Below are positions 1-9,065 of a DNA stretch of 64,000 bases, piece by piece. The notes under the pieces were generated by a model, which was given only the letters and a program-made list of their open reading frames with translations, made no database searches and was not told the DNA's origin. Every line of letters starts with the position of its first letter. The stretch's first letter is position 1. Source of the DNA: Pollenia angustigena (lineage: Eukaryota > Arthropoda > Insecta > Diptera > Polleniidae); NCBI GenBank assembly GCA_930367215.1, contig OV884059.1:247441803-247505802 (forward strand), given 5' to 3'. The position numbers were made by a program, and so were the translations under genes.

Positions 1-1016
1 AAGTTAATTAGATCAGCATTTTTAATGCATTTTGTGCTAGACACATTCTTTCTGAAAAACGTTGCCTTATTGGGTCCAACCCTGTTTCGGTTGGAAAGAT
101 AATGTTTTTACAATCTAACATGTAGATTGTTTAGATTTTTAAAAACTTAATTTGACTTAAATATTTATGAATTTAATATTTATTTGTGTTATATACTTTT
201 TTGTTTTCATTACTAAGAAATAATTTAAAAAAAAATTTTTAATAAGAATAAAAATTGTGTTTTTCCTTTCTGATCTTTCTTCAGTTAACTCGGGTAACGC
301 GAATAATATTCTATAATTCGAATGCGCCTAATAAACTCATTGTATATAACAAAGTCGTATACGTACTTTTCTCATTTGTACCAACATACAACATGTATTC
401 ATACCGAAGCAACCATATTCAATGCTTACCGAGTTGTGTCGAGTGTGAATCGTGGATTGTGTGAACGCAACAAGTTGATCGAGTTCGATGCTTTCATACT
501 TTAAACAACTCAAGCATCTTTTGCACTCACTCATTGCTTCTCATTGCAAATGAATTAAATGAATATGTGCCGTTATTTTTTGTGGGTGTCTCATAGCTGA
601 TTTTTTTTGCATTCATGCAGATGTTTAGTTCTAACTGATTTTTAATTCTCTTGATTATTAAAATGATGTTCCAACTGAAATATGATTCCTTCAATCCTTT
701 TATTAGTTATGATAACTAATTTAATTAAGTTCTAAAAATTAGTACAAATGGTAAGAATCACAACCGAATTTAATATAGGGCAATACTGAATATTGGTCAT
801 TGCAATCAATAATTTGCTTTCGTCAATAAATTTTGTAATATAAATGATTATTAATTTATTGCAGCTAATTATTGATTGTTGGAATAGATTCAATTCGAGT
901 ACAACAAATGAAAATATAATTATTCAGAATTCACAACCAAAAAATAGTTAAAAGCCCCAATTGCTTACTAAATTTTCTGTCAAAACATTTGATAGATTAA
1001 ATTAATTTTTAATATT
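1..1016. other. AT-rich DNA, no gene seen
   Basis: The short ORFs at about 250-530 overlap on both strands, have no recognisable domain and look like chance. No TIR pair or RNA gene was seen. Confidence 0.5.
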
Positions 1017-1580
1017 ATTATCAAAAAGTAATTTCAATTTTTGGGAATACAAAATTTTAATTTCAAAAGATTTTGTTATTCGTGCTTAATTCCCAGTTTT
1101 TATTCTTGATAAAAACACTTGAAATTTATTGTTGATGGGATAAGCTATTCCTATGCATTTCACTGGTTGCTTAGGCCAGATCATCAGGAAACTTCATCCA
1201 TAAAGATTTTAGACAAACTAAAGATATTAAACCAAATAAAACTGTTAAACGTATAAGACTTATAGCAACAGTTTTACTTGTAACAATATCAAAGCTTGAA
1301 CAAAATACATCAACAATAAAAAAGTGGGTTTATCTCATCTTACACTCCCCACCACAATTAGTTGAAATTCTCTCAACATTAATTGTAGTTGTAAGTAGGT
1401 TAAGAAAAACAAAATAAAAAACAAACAACAACTTACAAAAGATGTTGTCAATTAAGTGTTTTTTTAGGCCGTGCACTTGCCTGTTTATTATCAAAAAGTA
1501 ATTTCAATTTTTGGGAATACAAAATTTTAATTTCAAAAGATTTTGTTATTCGTGCTTAATTCCCAGTTTTTATTCTTGAT
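1017..1580 (-). repeat. Penelope-like element repeat block (pLTR-like), minus orientation
   Basis: A unit of about 94 bp at 1017-1110 recurs essentially unchanged at 1487-1580, 470 bp apart. The block is repeated at 24022-24310 in the same orientation. Shorter inverted pieces lie at 4436-4500 and 24405-24500. It flanks a Penelope-type endonuclease ORF (3087-3874), and pLTR-like repeats in mixed orientations are usual for PLEs. The block contains a hammerhead-ribozyme-like fold at 1138-1199. Confidence 0.7.
1138..1199 (-). ncRNA. Candidate type I hammerhead ribozyme in a Penelope-like repeat
   Basis: Read on the minus strand, the core CTGATGA lies at 1187-1181 and GAAA at 1161-1158. They are separated by a stem II of CTGG/CCAG with a 9-nt loop. 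A tiny stem III (ATGCAT) ends in the UA expected before the cleavage site. The flanks GGATGA-A-GTTTC and GGAAT-AGC-TTATCC pair as stem I with an internal bulge. The usual G-C pair closing stem II is replaced by U-U, so activity may be weak. Hammerhead ribozymes are known in PLE pLTRs, where they are thought to process the RNA. The fold is seen in the sequence; self-cleavage is inferred. Confidence 0.6.
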
Positions 1581-2122
1581 TTAAAATTATATTTAAAAAA
1601 TATATTTGCGGTCAAAAATGGAAACTGTGAAAAACTTAATAAATAGGGGTAACACCCAATTTTCATGATGATTTTTTCCCCTATTTTTGAAACATGTCTT
1701 TTTTAGTTTGATAGCGAGCGGGGGAGTGAAGTAAGCAGGGTAGAAAAAAAGACATAAATCGTATTTTCTGTGATTTTTTTGACATTCCTTTTTGCACTTA
1801 ATTTTGTTTTTTTTATTTATGTTGTATTTTTATTTCAAAATGACAATTGCTTTTTAAAATATAAAAAAATAAACAAATTTTATTTAAAAAAAATTCAATA
1901 CATACATACATAAATAAGGAAAACAGAAAAAATCAAACAAAAAAAGAAACATTGTGAAAATTTTACATGTTTTTGGAAGTTTCTTTAAAAGAGAACTACA
2001 AAAATGACATGTCTTTTAAATCATCGTGAAAATTAGGTGTAAGTAATTTACGTATTCTTATAGGTATGAACATATACACGTACATACATATGTATGTATG
2101 AATGTATGTATTATTTTTTATA
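1581..2122. other. AT-rich DNA with CATA/TATG microsatellite, no gene seen
   Basis: Only low-complexity DNA is visible, including a TATG-type tract at about 2083-2112 of the kind common in flies. Confidence 0.5.
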
Positions 2123-2441
2123 CCCTGCAAATTATATTGGACTTCTTGATCCATATTGATCCTGGACTGGTCCAATGTAGTGCAAGTATGGACCATGTCA
2201 TTATTAAAAAGAGTTTGCAGTGAAACGACATGTCTTCGTTTTTAAACGACATGTTTTCGTTTTGAAACGATTTCAAAGCTAATCCTCTGGAGTATACCAT
2301 GGAGTAGTTTTAAGACTTCCCCTTTGTAATGCAAGCTGGGTTATATGGTCCTGCCCTAGGACATCGTACTGTAAAATAACGCGTTTTTTTCATTCATTGA
2401 GATTACCTTTGGACAAGTCCTTGCCCCTTATGGGCTACATT
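2123..2441 (+). mobile_element. Truncated copy of the CCCTGCAAAT MITE
   Basis: It begins CCCTGCAAAT and parallels the fuller copy at 46188-46907, including the GACATGTCTTCG motif, the ATACCATGGAGTAG motif and TATATGGTCCT. The distal inverted end (ATTTGCAGGG in the other copy) is missing. Confidence 0.65.
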
Positions 2442-2734
2442 TGACCGGTTAAAAAAATATATTGAAAATATATGTGTTAATTCAGTTGCACCTATGATTT
2501 ATTCAGGTATAAGCACAATTTTGTTTCTAATAATCATACTAACAACTAACAATATCTGTTGTTATGACTGATAGTGTACTAAAATTCAAATGTTGCTATC
2601 AAACCAATTATGCTAAGCAACGAAATTTTCAGTAATTGGAACCGAATTGTGTGATAGTACATGCAACCGACGAAATTCGATTGGCGCCAAATTCGGTTGT
2701 GATCACGAATCTGTTTTCTCTGTGCAGATATAGG

Positions 2735-3049
2735 GAGAAGGAGCTTTAACCCCCCTGGCTCTATTTCACGCCCTATTCCCTTTTTTCTTTCAGATGTTAC
2801 AGTGCCTGCATGCCAAATTTTAAGGAAACAGGTTGATTAGGTAAGTAAATATAGGTAGGGGGAGCTAATGCCCTATTTTGCGCCCTCTAGCGATATAAAA
2901 TATACTCTACGACCTAACAAATACACATAAAATTTCGGAGGAGTCCAAAATGGAAGGCGGAACTGCTAAGCCAATTTCGTGCAAACTTTACTCTAACCAT
3001 CTACAGACTATCACCAACGTACCCTGAAATTTTGGAATGGAGTATCAAT
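2735..3049 (+). repeat. Dispersed fly repeat, same family as the window's right end
   Basis: The stretch around 2793-2840 (motif TGCATGCCAAATTTTAA) recurs at about 63808-63850. Both copies carry scattered polypurine and CGCCCT words. No coding potential is visible, and the family is not identified further. Confidence 0.55.
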
Positions 3050-3083
3050 AGATATATATAGATATATATAGATATATATAGAT
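3050..3083 (+). repeat. GATATATATA minisatellite
   Basis: Three exact 10-base units lie at 3051-3080. The word GGAGTATCAATAGAT sits on both sides (about 3039 and 3084), so the array sits inside a small duplication at the truncated 5' edge of the PLE. Confidence 0.8.
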
Positions 3084-3086
3084 GGA

Positions 3087-3874
3087 GTATCAATAGATTG
3101 GTATCAGAAACCAACATCTTCTGGTAGAATTATCAATTATTTTTCAAAACATCCAAGGAGAATAATAATTAATACTGCTAAAAATTTTATAAAAAGAGTT
3201 CTTAAAATAAGTGATTCAGAGTTTCATAGGGATAATAAAAGGAAGATTTCAAACATTTTAACAGAGAATAGTTTTCCTAAGCAATTAATAACAGATTTAT
3301 TAACACAACATAATAATTACAGATTAAACAACCAGAACAGTATTACGGAACCAAAAATTTATAAATCAGTAACATATATTCCAAAATTTTCAGAAAGATT
3401 AGCAAAATCAGATATATATGATAACAAAATATACAAAATAGCTTATAAATCTTTCAACACAGTAGGTAAACTATTTACTAAAACGAAAGACAAAATTAAG
3501 AAGATGGAAATGTCTAATATTGTTTATCAGATACCTTGTAAGGGTAATAATAGTGGACAGTGTAATATGGTATATATAGGTACAACAAAGAATAAATAAA
3601 AACTAGGGTAGCAGGACATAAGTCAGATCAGAAGTATAGAAATATTCAACAAAAAACAGCTTTATCAACTCATTGTGCTAATCTAAACCATTATCCAGAT
3701 TTTGATAATACAAAAGTTTTAAGCACGGAAAATAATTACAAACGTAGATTTATGTTGGAAATGTTACAAATCATAAGAGTACCGTCAGTGTCGACAATTA
3801 ATTTTAAGTCAGATACTGAAAATGTAGCACAAAATTATAGACATTTAATTTATAAAAATAGAAACGGAAGTTAA
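3087..3874 (+). pseudogene. Penelope-like element ORF, 3' part: end of RT plus GIY-YIG endonuclease (frameshifted)
   Basis: The first frame opens with WYQKPTSSGRIINYFSKHP, matching the end of the Penelope reverse transcriptase. It reaches an endonuclease start (IPCKGNNSGQCNMVYIGTT) with two cysteines ahead of the YIG motif. A stop at about 3595 coincides with a frameshift. The next frame continues with RVAGHKSD (candidate catalytic Arg), an HC...H zinc-type segment and a C-terminal tail, stopping at TAA 3872-3874. Most of the RT, including its catalytic aspartates, is missing upstream, so this is a dead 5'-truncated copy. In intact PLEs this enzyme nicks the target and primes reverse transcription. 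Confidence 0.85.
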
Positions 3875-4013
3875 AAATTTATTAATATTGTAATAGATCT
3901 AGTTTGTTTTGAAAATTATTTTTATATTCAATTACAAAAATTTTTTTATTTTGTCAATTTTTGTTAATTTTTGTTTTTAAAAATTGTTAATTTTATTATA
4001 AAGAAAAAAAACC

Positions 4014-4044
4014 CTGAAGAAGGCACTCAAAGGAAGTGCCGAAA
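4014..4044 (+). other. Hairpin with hammerhead-like core in the PLE 3' region
   Basis: CTGAAGA (4014-4020) is followed by a perfect 6-bp stem GGCACT/AGTGCC (4022-4027 with 4035-4040) and then GAAA (4041-4044). This fits the CUGANGA-stem II-GAAA layout of a hammerhead core, but I could not find convincing stems I and III. It may be a relic or only a structured 3' UTR hairpin. Confidence 0.4.
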
Positions 4045-4369
4045 TATTGGTGAAAATAAATTTATAAAAAAAGTTTTTTATATAAAACAATAAGACCTTA
4101 AGCTCGAATATTTTATTTGCATATTAAAATAATAAAGGTCGAATAAAAATACATATTATATATAAACACACTTATTCAACTTAATAAATTTATTTAATTT
4201 AATTTTAATGTTCACAAAATTTATTCAACTGAACCGTTTAATGTATCAAAACAAACTAAACTAAGCTTTACGGGTCAGCCTGTAATTATAGTTCACAACC
4301 GGAAGTAGTTGTATAGTAGTAGATTGAAGAACCTTCTAGTCGATTCCAAAACTTACCTTAGTAATTTTT

Positions 4370-4500
4370 GACAGCATGATTCCTGATGATCTGGCATAAG
4401 CAACCAGTGAAATGCGCATAGTAACACGCTTATCCTCCAACAATAAATTTCAGTGTTTTTATCAAGAGTAGAAGTTGTGAATTAGGCACGACAAACAAAA
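4370..4500 (+). repeat. PLE 3' repeat with a degenerate hammerhead fold
   Basis: This is the reverse complement of the 1017-1200 block, placed downstream of the PLE ORF. CTGATGA is at 4383-4389, stem II CTGG/CCAG is intact, GAAA is at 4409-4412 and stem III is the palindrome ATGCGCAT (4412-4419) followed by A. Stem I pairing is poorer than in the 1138-1199 copy. Confidence 0.6.
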
Positions 4501-4559
4501 TCTAATTAATTTATATTATACATACCTATAAGTTAATTAAATAGAATTTTTAACAAAAA

Positions 4560-4665
4560 GTTAAGAGTATAATTCAGAAGTAGATTGAAAAATCGGTCGC
4601 AATTTACCACACCTGCTAAAAACGATCGTTTTGAAAACAATCGATTTATATCACATACCTGATTA
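4560..4665 (+). repeat. Dispersed repeat shared with 17418-17515
   Basis: Both copies share an AGTATAATTCAGAA-like start, a TAGATT word, CACACCT, and an ATCGATTT-like palindromic segment. No coding sequence; family unknown. Confidence 0.5.
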
Positions 4666-4914
4666 TTTTTTTTTTATTCTAATATTAAAAAGGTTTTTAC
4701 AACTTCGCTTGTAGTCCATTTTCGTTTAAAAGCCACATTTTCTAAGCATGCTTATATAATTCTTCATGCAAAAATGTTCGCTTATAGTCCACTCTGTTTT
4801 TTATATATTTTTAATCAACTGGCAACATGTTTAAATTTACCTTTCTGGCAACTATTATAAATGCCAAATTTCGTAATTTATACTTCATGACATGGTGTCT
4901 TCGTCTGAGAATTT

Positions 4915-5014
4915 TTTGTTAAAGAAACGTCCAACTTCATAAAAAAAACGCTAATAAAAATATTAGAGTTTTTTTATATAGACTTTGACGTTTGGTATAA
5001 CAAAAAATTGTCAG
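4915..5014. repeat. Short inverted-repeat element (about 100 bp)
   Basis: The left arm (CTGAGAATTTTTTGTTA...) and right arm (...TAACAAAAAATTGTCAG) are inverted copies of about 30 bp around an AT-rich loop. A very small MITE or a hairpin relic are both possible. Confidence 0.5.
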
Positions 5015-5094
5015 GTGAACCGCATGTATAGATCCTATGAAATTGATATTTATGTTGTGTTTGATTTTTTTAAAGCATTTGAATCAATGAATAA

Positions 5095-5245
5095 TAGCGA
5101 TTTGAAAACCTGCAAAATCCACTTTTTAAGTAAATTGAAAATTTGATGTGTGGAAGAGAAAGATACGCCTCGTCGACCAGCATGTAGTTTTTCTTCAATT
5201 TAAGTCTTGAAGTGTGTAAAACCAACTATATTTTTGGTTTTGCTT
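5095..5245 (+). repeat. Fragment of the element family inserted at 57129-57834
   Basis: Shared with 57285-57420: an AACCTGC word, ATCCACTTTT, GTAAATTGA, then a GCCTCGT-GACCAGCA segment and GAAGTGTGT. Neither TIR is present here. Confidence 0.55.
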
Positions 5246-6015
5246 TCAAGCTGCAAATATGAAATACAAAAAGTTTTTTGTGTCTCATGTTAAATGTGCT
5301 GCATATTAAACCGATGTTTTATTTATTATAAGAAAAGATTTTGGTAGTTTATAAACGTTATTATCTTTTATATAACAAGTAAGAATGGAATATTCGGCTA
5401 TTCTAATTAAAACACAATCGTTATAAAAATGTTTGCAGTTTAAATTTCAGTTAAATTTGTTTCAAGCACATCGTCAGCTCAGAATTGGTTTGGCGCATAT
5501 GCCGAAAAGTCGGAGTGGAGAAAAACGACAAAGAAGATTTACATGAAGATTTCTCAAAATGTACCCTATAGAATTTTTTTATATTTTTACCACTGCTTCC
5601 GGTATATGTTTTGAAGAAAAATGTAAATTTTTGCGCACTTTTATGAATAAAGTTAGAATTTAAAAGTTTTTTTTTTTTTTCAAAAAAAAATTTTTAAAAT
5701 GGCTTTTTGTGCTGCATACGTATACTTATTGCTGTGTATTGAGTAACTTATTGTTGAGATCAATGTTTCTATATTTACAATCTAATAAAAAGTCAGCATT
5801 AATTAATTTTTTTTTTTATTTGGTTTTATTTTACAAAAACAGAAAAAACAGTTCTACTGTTATGAAAAGGTACATAAAAAGCCACAGAGTAAACAACTGA
5901 AATAATACAAAAGTAAAATAGAATCAAGAAAAAAAACTTTAAATTTAAAACTAAATATTGAGTAAATTTTTATAATAACTTTTATCAACATGTGGAAGAA
6001 ATATAAGCAAGTCTT
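5246..6015. other. AT-rich DNA, no gene seen
   Basis: Several poly-T and poly-A runs. A 63-codon ORF at 5709-5900 is low complexity with no domain. Nothing else was recognised. Confidence 0.45.
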
Positions 6016-6719
6016 TTATGTCTCTCTTTTTATCGCTGGAAATAATTGATAAAAAAAATCCCATACAAGATGCGACCAGTCTAGTATATATAAATCATTA
6101 TTTTTACTGTATAGAAGTACTTTAATTTTAGCAAAAGGGACTTTTCGAAATTCCATTTTATTTGCTACCAACGAGTATGTGCGAAAATCTTCCGGAAGCA
6201 TTTCCATAACTTTTAATTTTGTTTTATTATTTGGCATTGTCTTAAGCAAATTTAGTAAATGAAGAGGACTATGAATTTCAATATTCTTTAAGTACCGGTC
6301 AATAACACCATGAACACAGTCCACTATTTGAGTTAAAGAATGTCCTGGTTCTGAAAACTTTTGTATTACAGTATCAATATTATTTTGTTTAATGAACATT
6401 TTGATTGCGGTTGAGTTAATTCGATTTTTATTTTGAGGTACGCAAGAATCGCTCCATAATGTCAAAGTTTTAATTAGTGGATAATCTTTTATTAATTCAT
6501 TTAAAATAAAGCACTAGCAATATCGTTACCACTCCGACCGCTATGAGCTTCCGTCCACAAATCACAATAAGTAAAATTTGGTATATTTGGCATAATAATG
6601 GTTGCTGTAAGAATGTACATATTCAATTTTCGTTTGTAGTAAAATGTTGAAGCATTTCCCTTAGGTAGGCTAAAAACACTTTGCATATCATAGCGAACCG
6701 TACACTTGGTTGGGTCCAT
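6016..6719 (-). pseudogene. Broken DUF7869-like transposase remnant
   Basis: Two minus-strand frames (6719-6501, then 6465-6016) join if a frameshift near 6500 is allowed; the linking segment reads LNELIKDYP in the second frame. The motifs YDMQSVFSLP, FYYKRKLNMY, WTEAHSGRSGND, WSDSCVPQNKN and KFSEPGHSLTQIVD, in this order, resemble DUF7869-type proteins. These are thought to be RNase-H-fold transposases spread in insects and other animals. About 220 residues remain and the N-terminal DNA-binding part is absent. The family name is from memory of motif order; the frameshift is seen directly. Confidence 0.6.
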
Positions 6720-7456
6720 TATTTTATAAAACTATTTTTCACAAATTAATTTTCTTGTTGTCATTTTATTTTGCTTTTGCTTTAACTATATTTTTTCTTA
6801 CGGCAATGCAGCAAAGCAACAGTAAAATTTATTTTGTACGTTTTTTTTTTGTATGAAGAATTTGCTGCAATCGCCAAACAATGGCTTGTAGAGCAAAACA
6901 GTACTTAACAAATTTTGAAATAGTTGATATGCAGCAAAATTAATGCTTTATATCTCAGAAACCATAAAAATTTTCGCGAAACAGGATTTTGATTTAGAAA
7001 GAGGGTATTAAAAACATATATTCCTCATACCTAACTCATTTTTTTTTTTAAATGGTCGGTAGGTCAAACCAGTAATGAGCTGACAACATGGCTTCACGTT
7101 GCTATTTGGGAAACAACGACAAGGATGTTTTACTACAAAGTTCAACCTCAAAACAAACTCACTGAATTGAACTTTACCTTAATATGTATATTCCTTATAT
7201 ACATTCGTGAAATTTGTTTGGATTTTTCAAAAACAAAATCGCAAAATTTGTAATGTTTGTTTTTTAAATGGAGTTGTAATTTTTTCCTCCCAGTATTTTA
7301 TTATATTTTCATCCTCATTTTTTAAGAAAAAATTTTTAAAAAATCAATAGAAATTTTTGTATGTATTTAAAATTTTTTTGTTTGAAAAATTTTGATTTCC
7401 AAATTTTGTGGAATAAAAATTCTAAAAAAACAGTGTTTCTAAGTTCAATATTATAG
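6720..7456. other. AT-rich DNA, no gene seen
   Basis: Poly-A and poly-T rich sequence. No TIR pair or coding motif was recognised. Confidence 0.45.
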
Positions 7457-7857
7457 AAAATTCAAAAAGGATTTATAGAAATTTCAAAAAAGTAACATTT
7501 CAGAAAGAACCACATGAAGAACGGGAAAGTAAAAAAATTAAATTTAATATCCCATATTTCCCCTTTGAAGTATCAACAATTTCAAAAGTACACACTTCAC
7601 TTTTGAAATTGTTGATAATTAATTGCGTATATGTAAATGAATGGAAACAAATGTTTTGTAAAAAATTCAAAAAGGATTTATAGAAATTTCAAAAAAGTAA
7701 AATTTCAGAAAGAACCTCATGAAGAACGGGAAAGTAAAAAAATTAAATTTAATATCCCATATTTCCCCTTTGAAGTATCAACAATTTCAAAAGTGAAGTG
7801 TGAGCCAATAATTAATTGCGTATATGTAAATGAATGGAAACAAATGTTTTGTAAAGA
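7457..7857 (+). repeat. Tandem duplication (about 200 bp, two units) with an inverted template-switch patch
   Basis: Unit 1 is about 7457-7661 and unit 2 about 7662-7857. They agree closely except at 7591-7616. There unit 1 carries a 26-nt segment that is the exact reverse complement of its own local sequence as preserved in unit 2. Overlapping ORFs (7637-7924, 7869-8273) have no domain and are probably chance. Confidence 0.8.
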
Positions 7858-8199
7858 AAGTACCATAAATGGATTCGATTTTCCCCCCTCAAACGTTAGA
7901 ATTTCGAAAAAGTACAATATGTAAAAGTGTGTATTTGTATTTTTTAGTTAGTTTACGAATGTCATATAAGTTTTTTTGTTCAATGTTTATTGGTTTAAAA
8001 GACAGATGGGGTTATAAAAATGTCCCAATTTATGTTTTACAAATTACTCCCCCAAAACGGGAGCATTTCAAAAATGTACCAAACTGTATTATTATGTGCG
8101 CTTATTTTTTCAATGAACAATGGTTGGTGTTAATTTTTTTTTTTTTTTTTTTTTTTTGTAATTCTTTAATTTCAGGAGATATGACGTTAGTGAATTTAT

Positions 8200-8442
8200 A
8201 TTTGTTTACCCCCTATTCCTGTCCCGGAAATTCCCGGAAATTTTTTATCCCGAATTTCCGGCAATTTTTTTAAAACTGTTAAAAGGCAACTCTTTAATAG
8301 TTTTAAACCACTGTTGATATTTTTAGGTCTATTGACTACTATTTTATTGATTGTTTTAAGATTTTGTTGAAAAAAATTTACTGCTCAAGGTAACTATGCA
8401 ATTAAATTGATTATTTTTAATATTTCTTTTTGTATTTTTTAG
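8200..8442 (+). repeat. CCCGGAAATTCCCGG subterminal repeats of the hAT element
   Basis: CCGG/CCCGAA words cluster at 8221-8262 and a matching cluster (GAATTCCCGGGATCCCGG) is at 14673-14722, on the far side of the split hAT transposase. Similar words fill the hAT-type elements at 28016-28407 and 52606-55166. They are probably transposase binding sites of one hAT superfamily. No clean outer TIR was found here. Confidence 0.5.
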
Positions 8443-8890
8443 ATGGAAAACTCGTTTGCATGCGAATATTTTATAAAGAATTCCACAGATACTGCAGCGT
8501 GCAAATTATGTGCAAAATATAATTCATGCAAAGTCAAAAGAACAAGCGTCTTATACGCCACTAAAAGGGATTACATAAAAAGCAATTGGCAAAAGTGGTA
8601 CCACAGGAAGAACCTCCAGAAAAGTTCAGAAGAACACATGGCATATTACGCGATACGCAAGTAATAAAACTGATGACATGGGCTTAATCATTTCAAAACT
8701 AGCTGCAATTGATGGGTTTTCTATACGGTCAGTAACCAGAAGTTCCTTTATTAGAGAGTCAATGCAAAATAGAGGTTTTAGTCTGCCAAAAACGGAACGA
8801 CATTGAAGCTTAATTAAATGATAAATGTAGATTCCTATGGGTAATGGATGAATGGACGCGTATAAAAAACCGAAGTTACTTAAATATATT
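8443..8890 (+). pseudogene. hAT transposase, N-terminal remnant
   Basis: A 73-codon frame from 8443 holds a short C-x2-C segment (ACKLC) in a BED-finger-like position. After stops and frame changes, LIISKLAAIDGFSIRSVTRS and FIRESMQNRGFSLPK appear at about 8675-8800, followed by LWVMDEWTRIKNRSYLNIL at about 8835-8890. The aspartate of DEWT is a conserved catalytic-region residue in hAT transposases. The gene is cut at 8890 by the I-clade LINE and resumes at 14447. Stops and frameshifts make it inactive. Confidence 0.75.
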
Positions 8891-9065
8891 ATTTATTTAT
8901 TTATTAAGGAATTAGGTAATACATAAATGTATATGCTAAATATAATTACATAAGCTATAGCAACTAGGCCTTACGCTAAGTAGTTACAGAATATATGCTT
9001 TACAAAAGATACTTACATATATTACTATAAAAAGATGATGTTAGATTTTTTTAAAAGTTTATATC

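Noticed and set aside
7637..8273. Two overlapping plus-strand ORFs of 95 and 134 codons
   Set aside because: They cross a tandem duplication and poly-T tracts, contain no domain and are in different frames.
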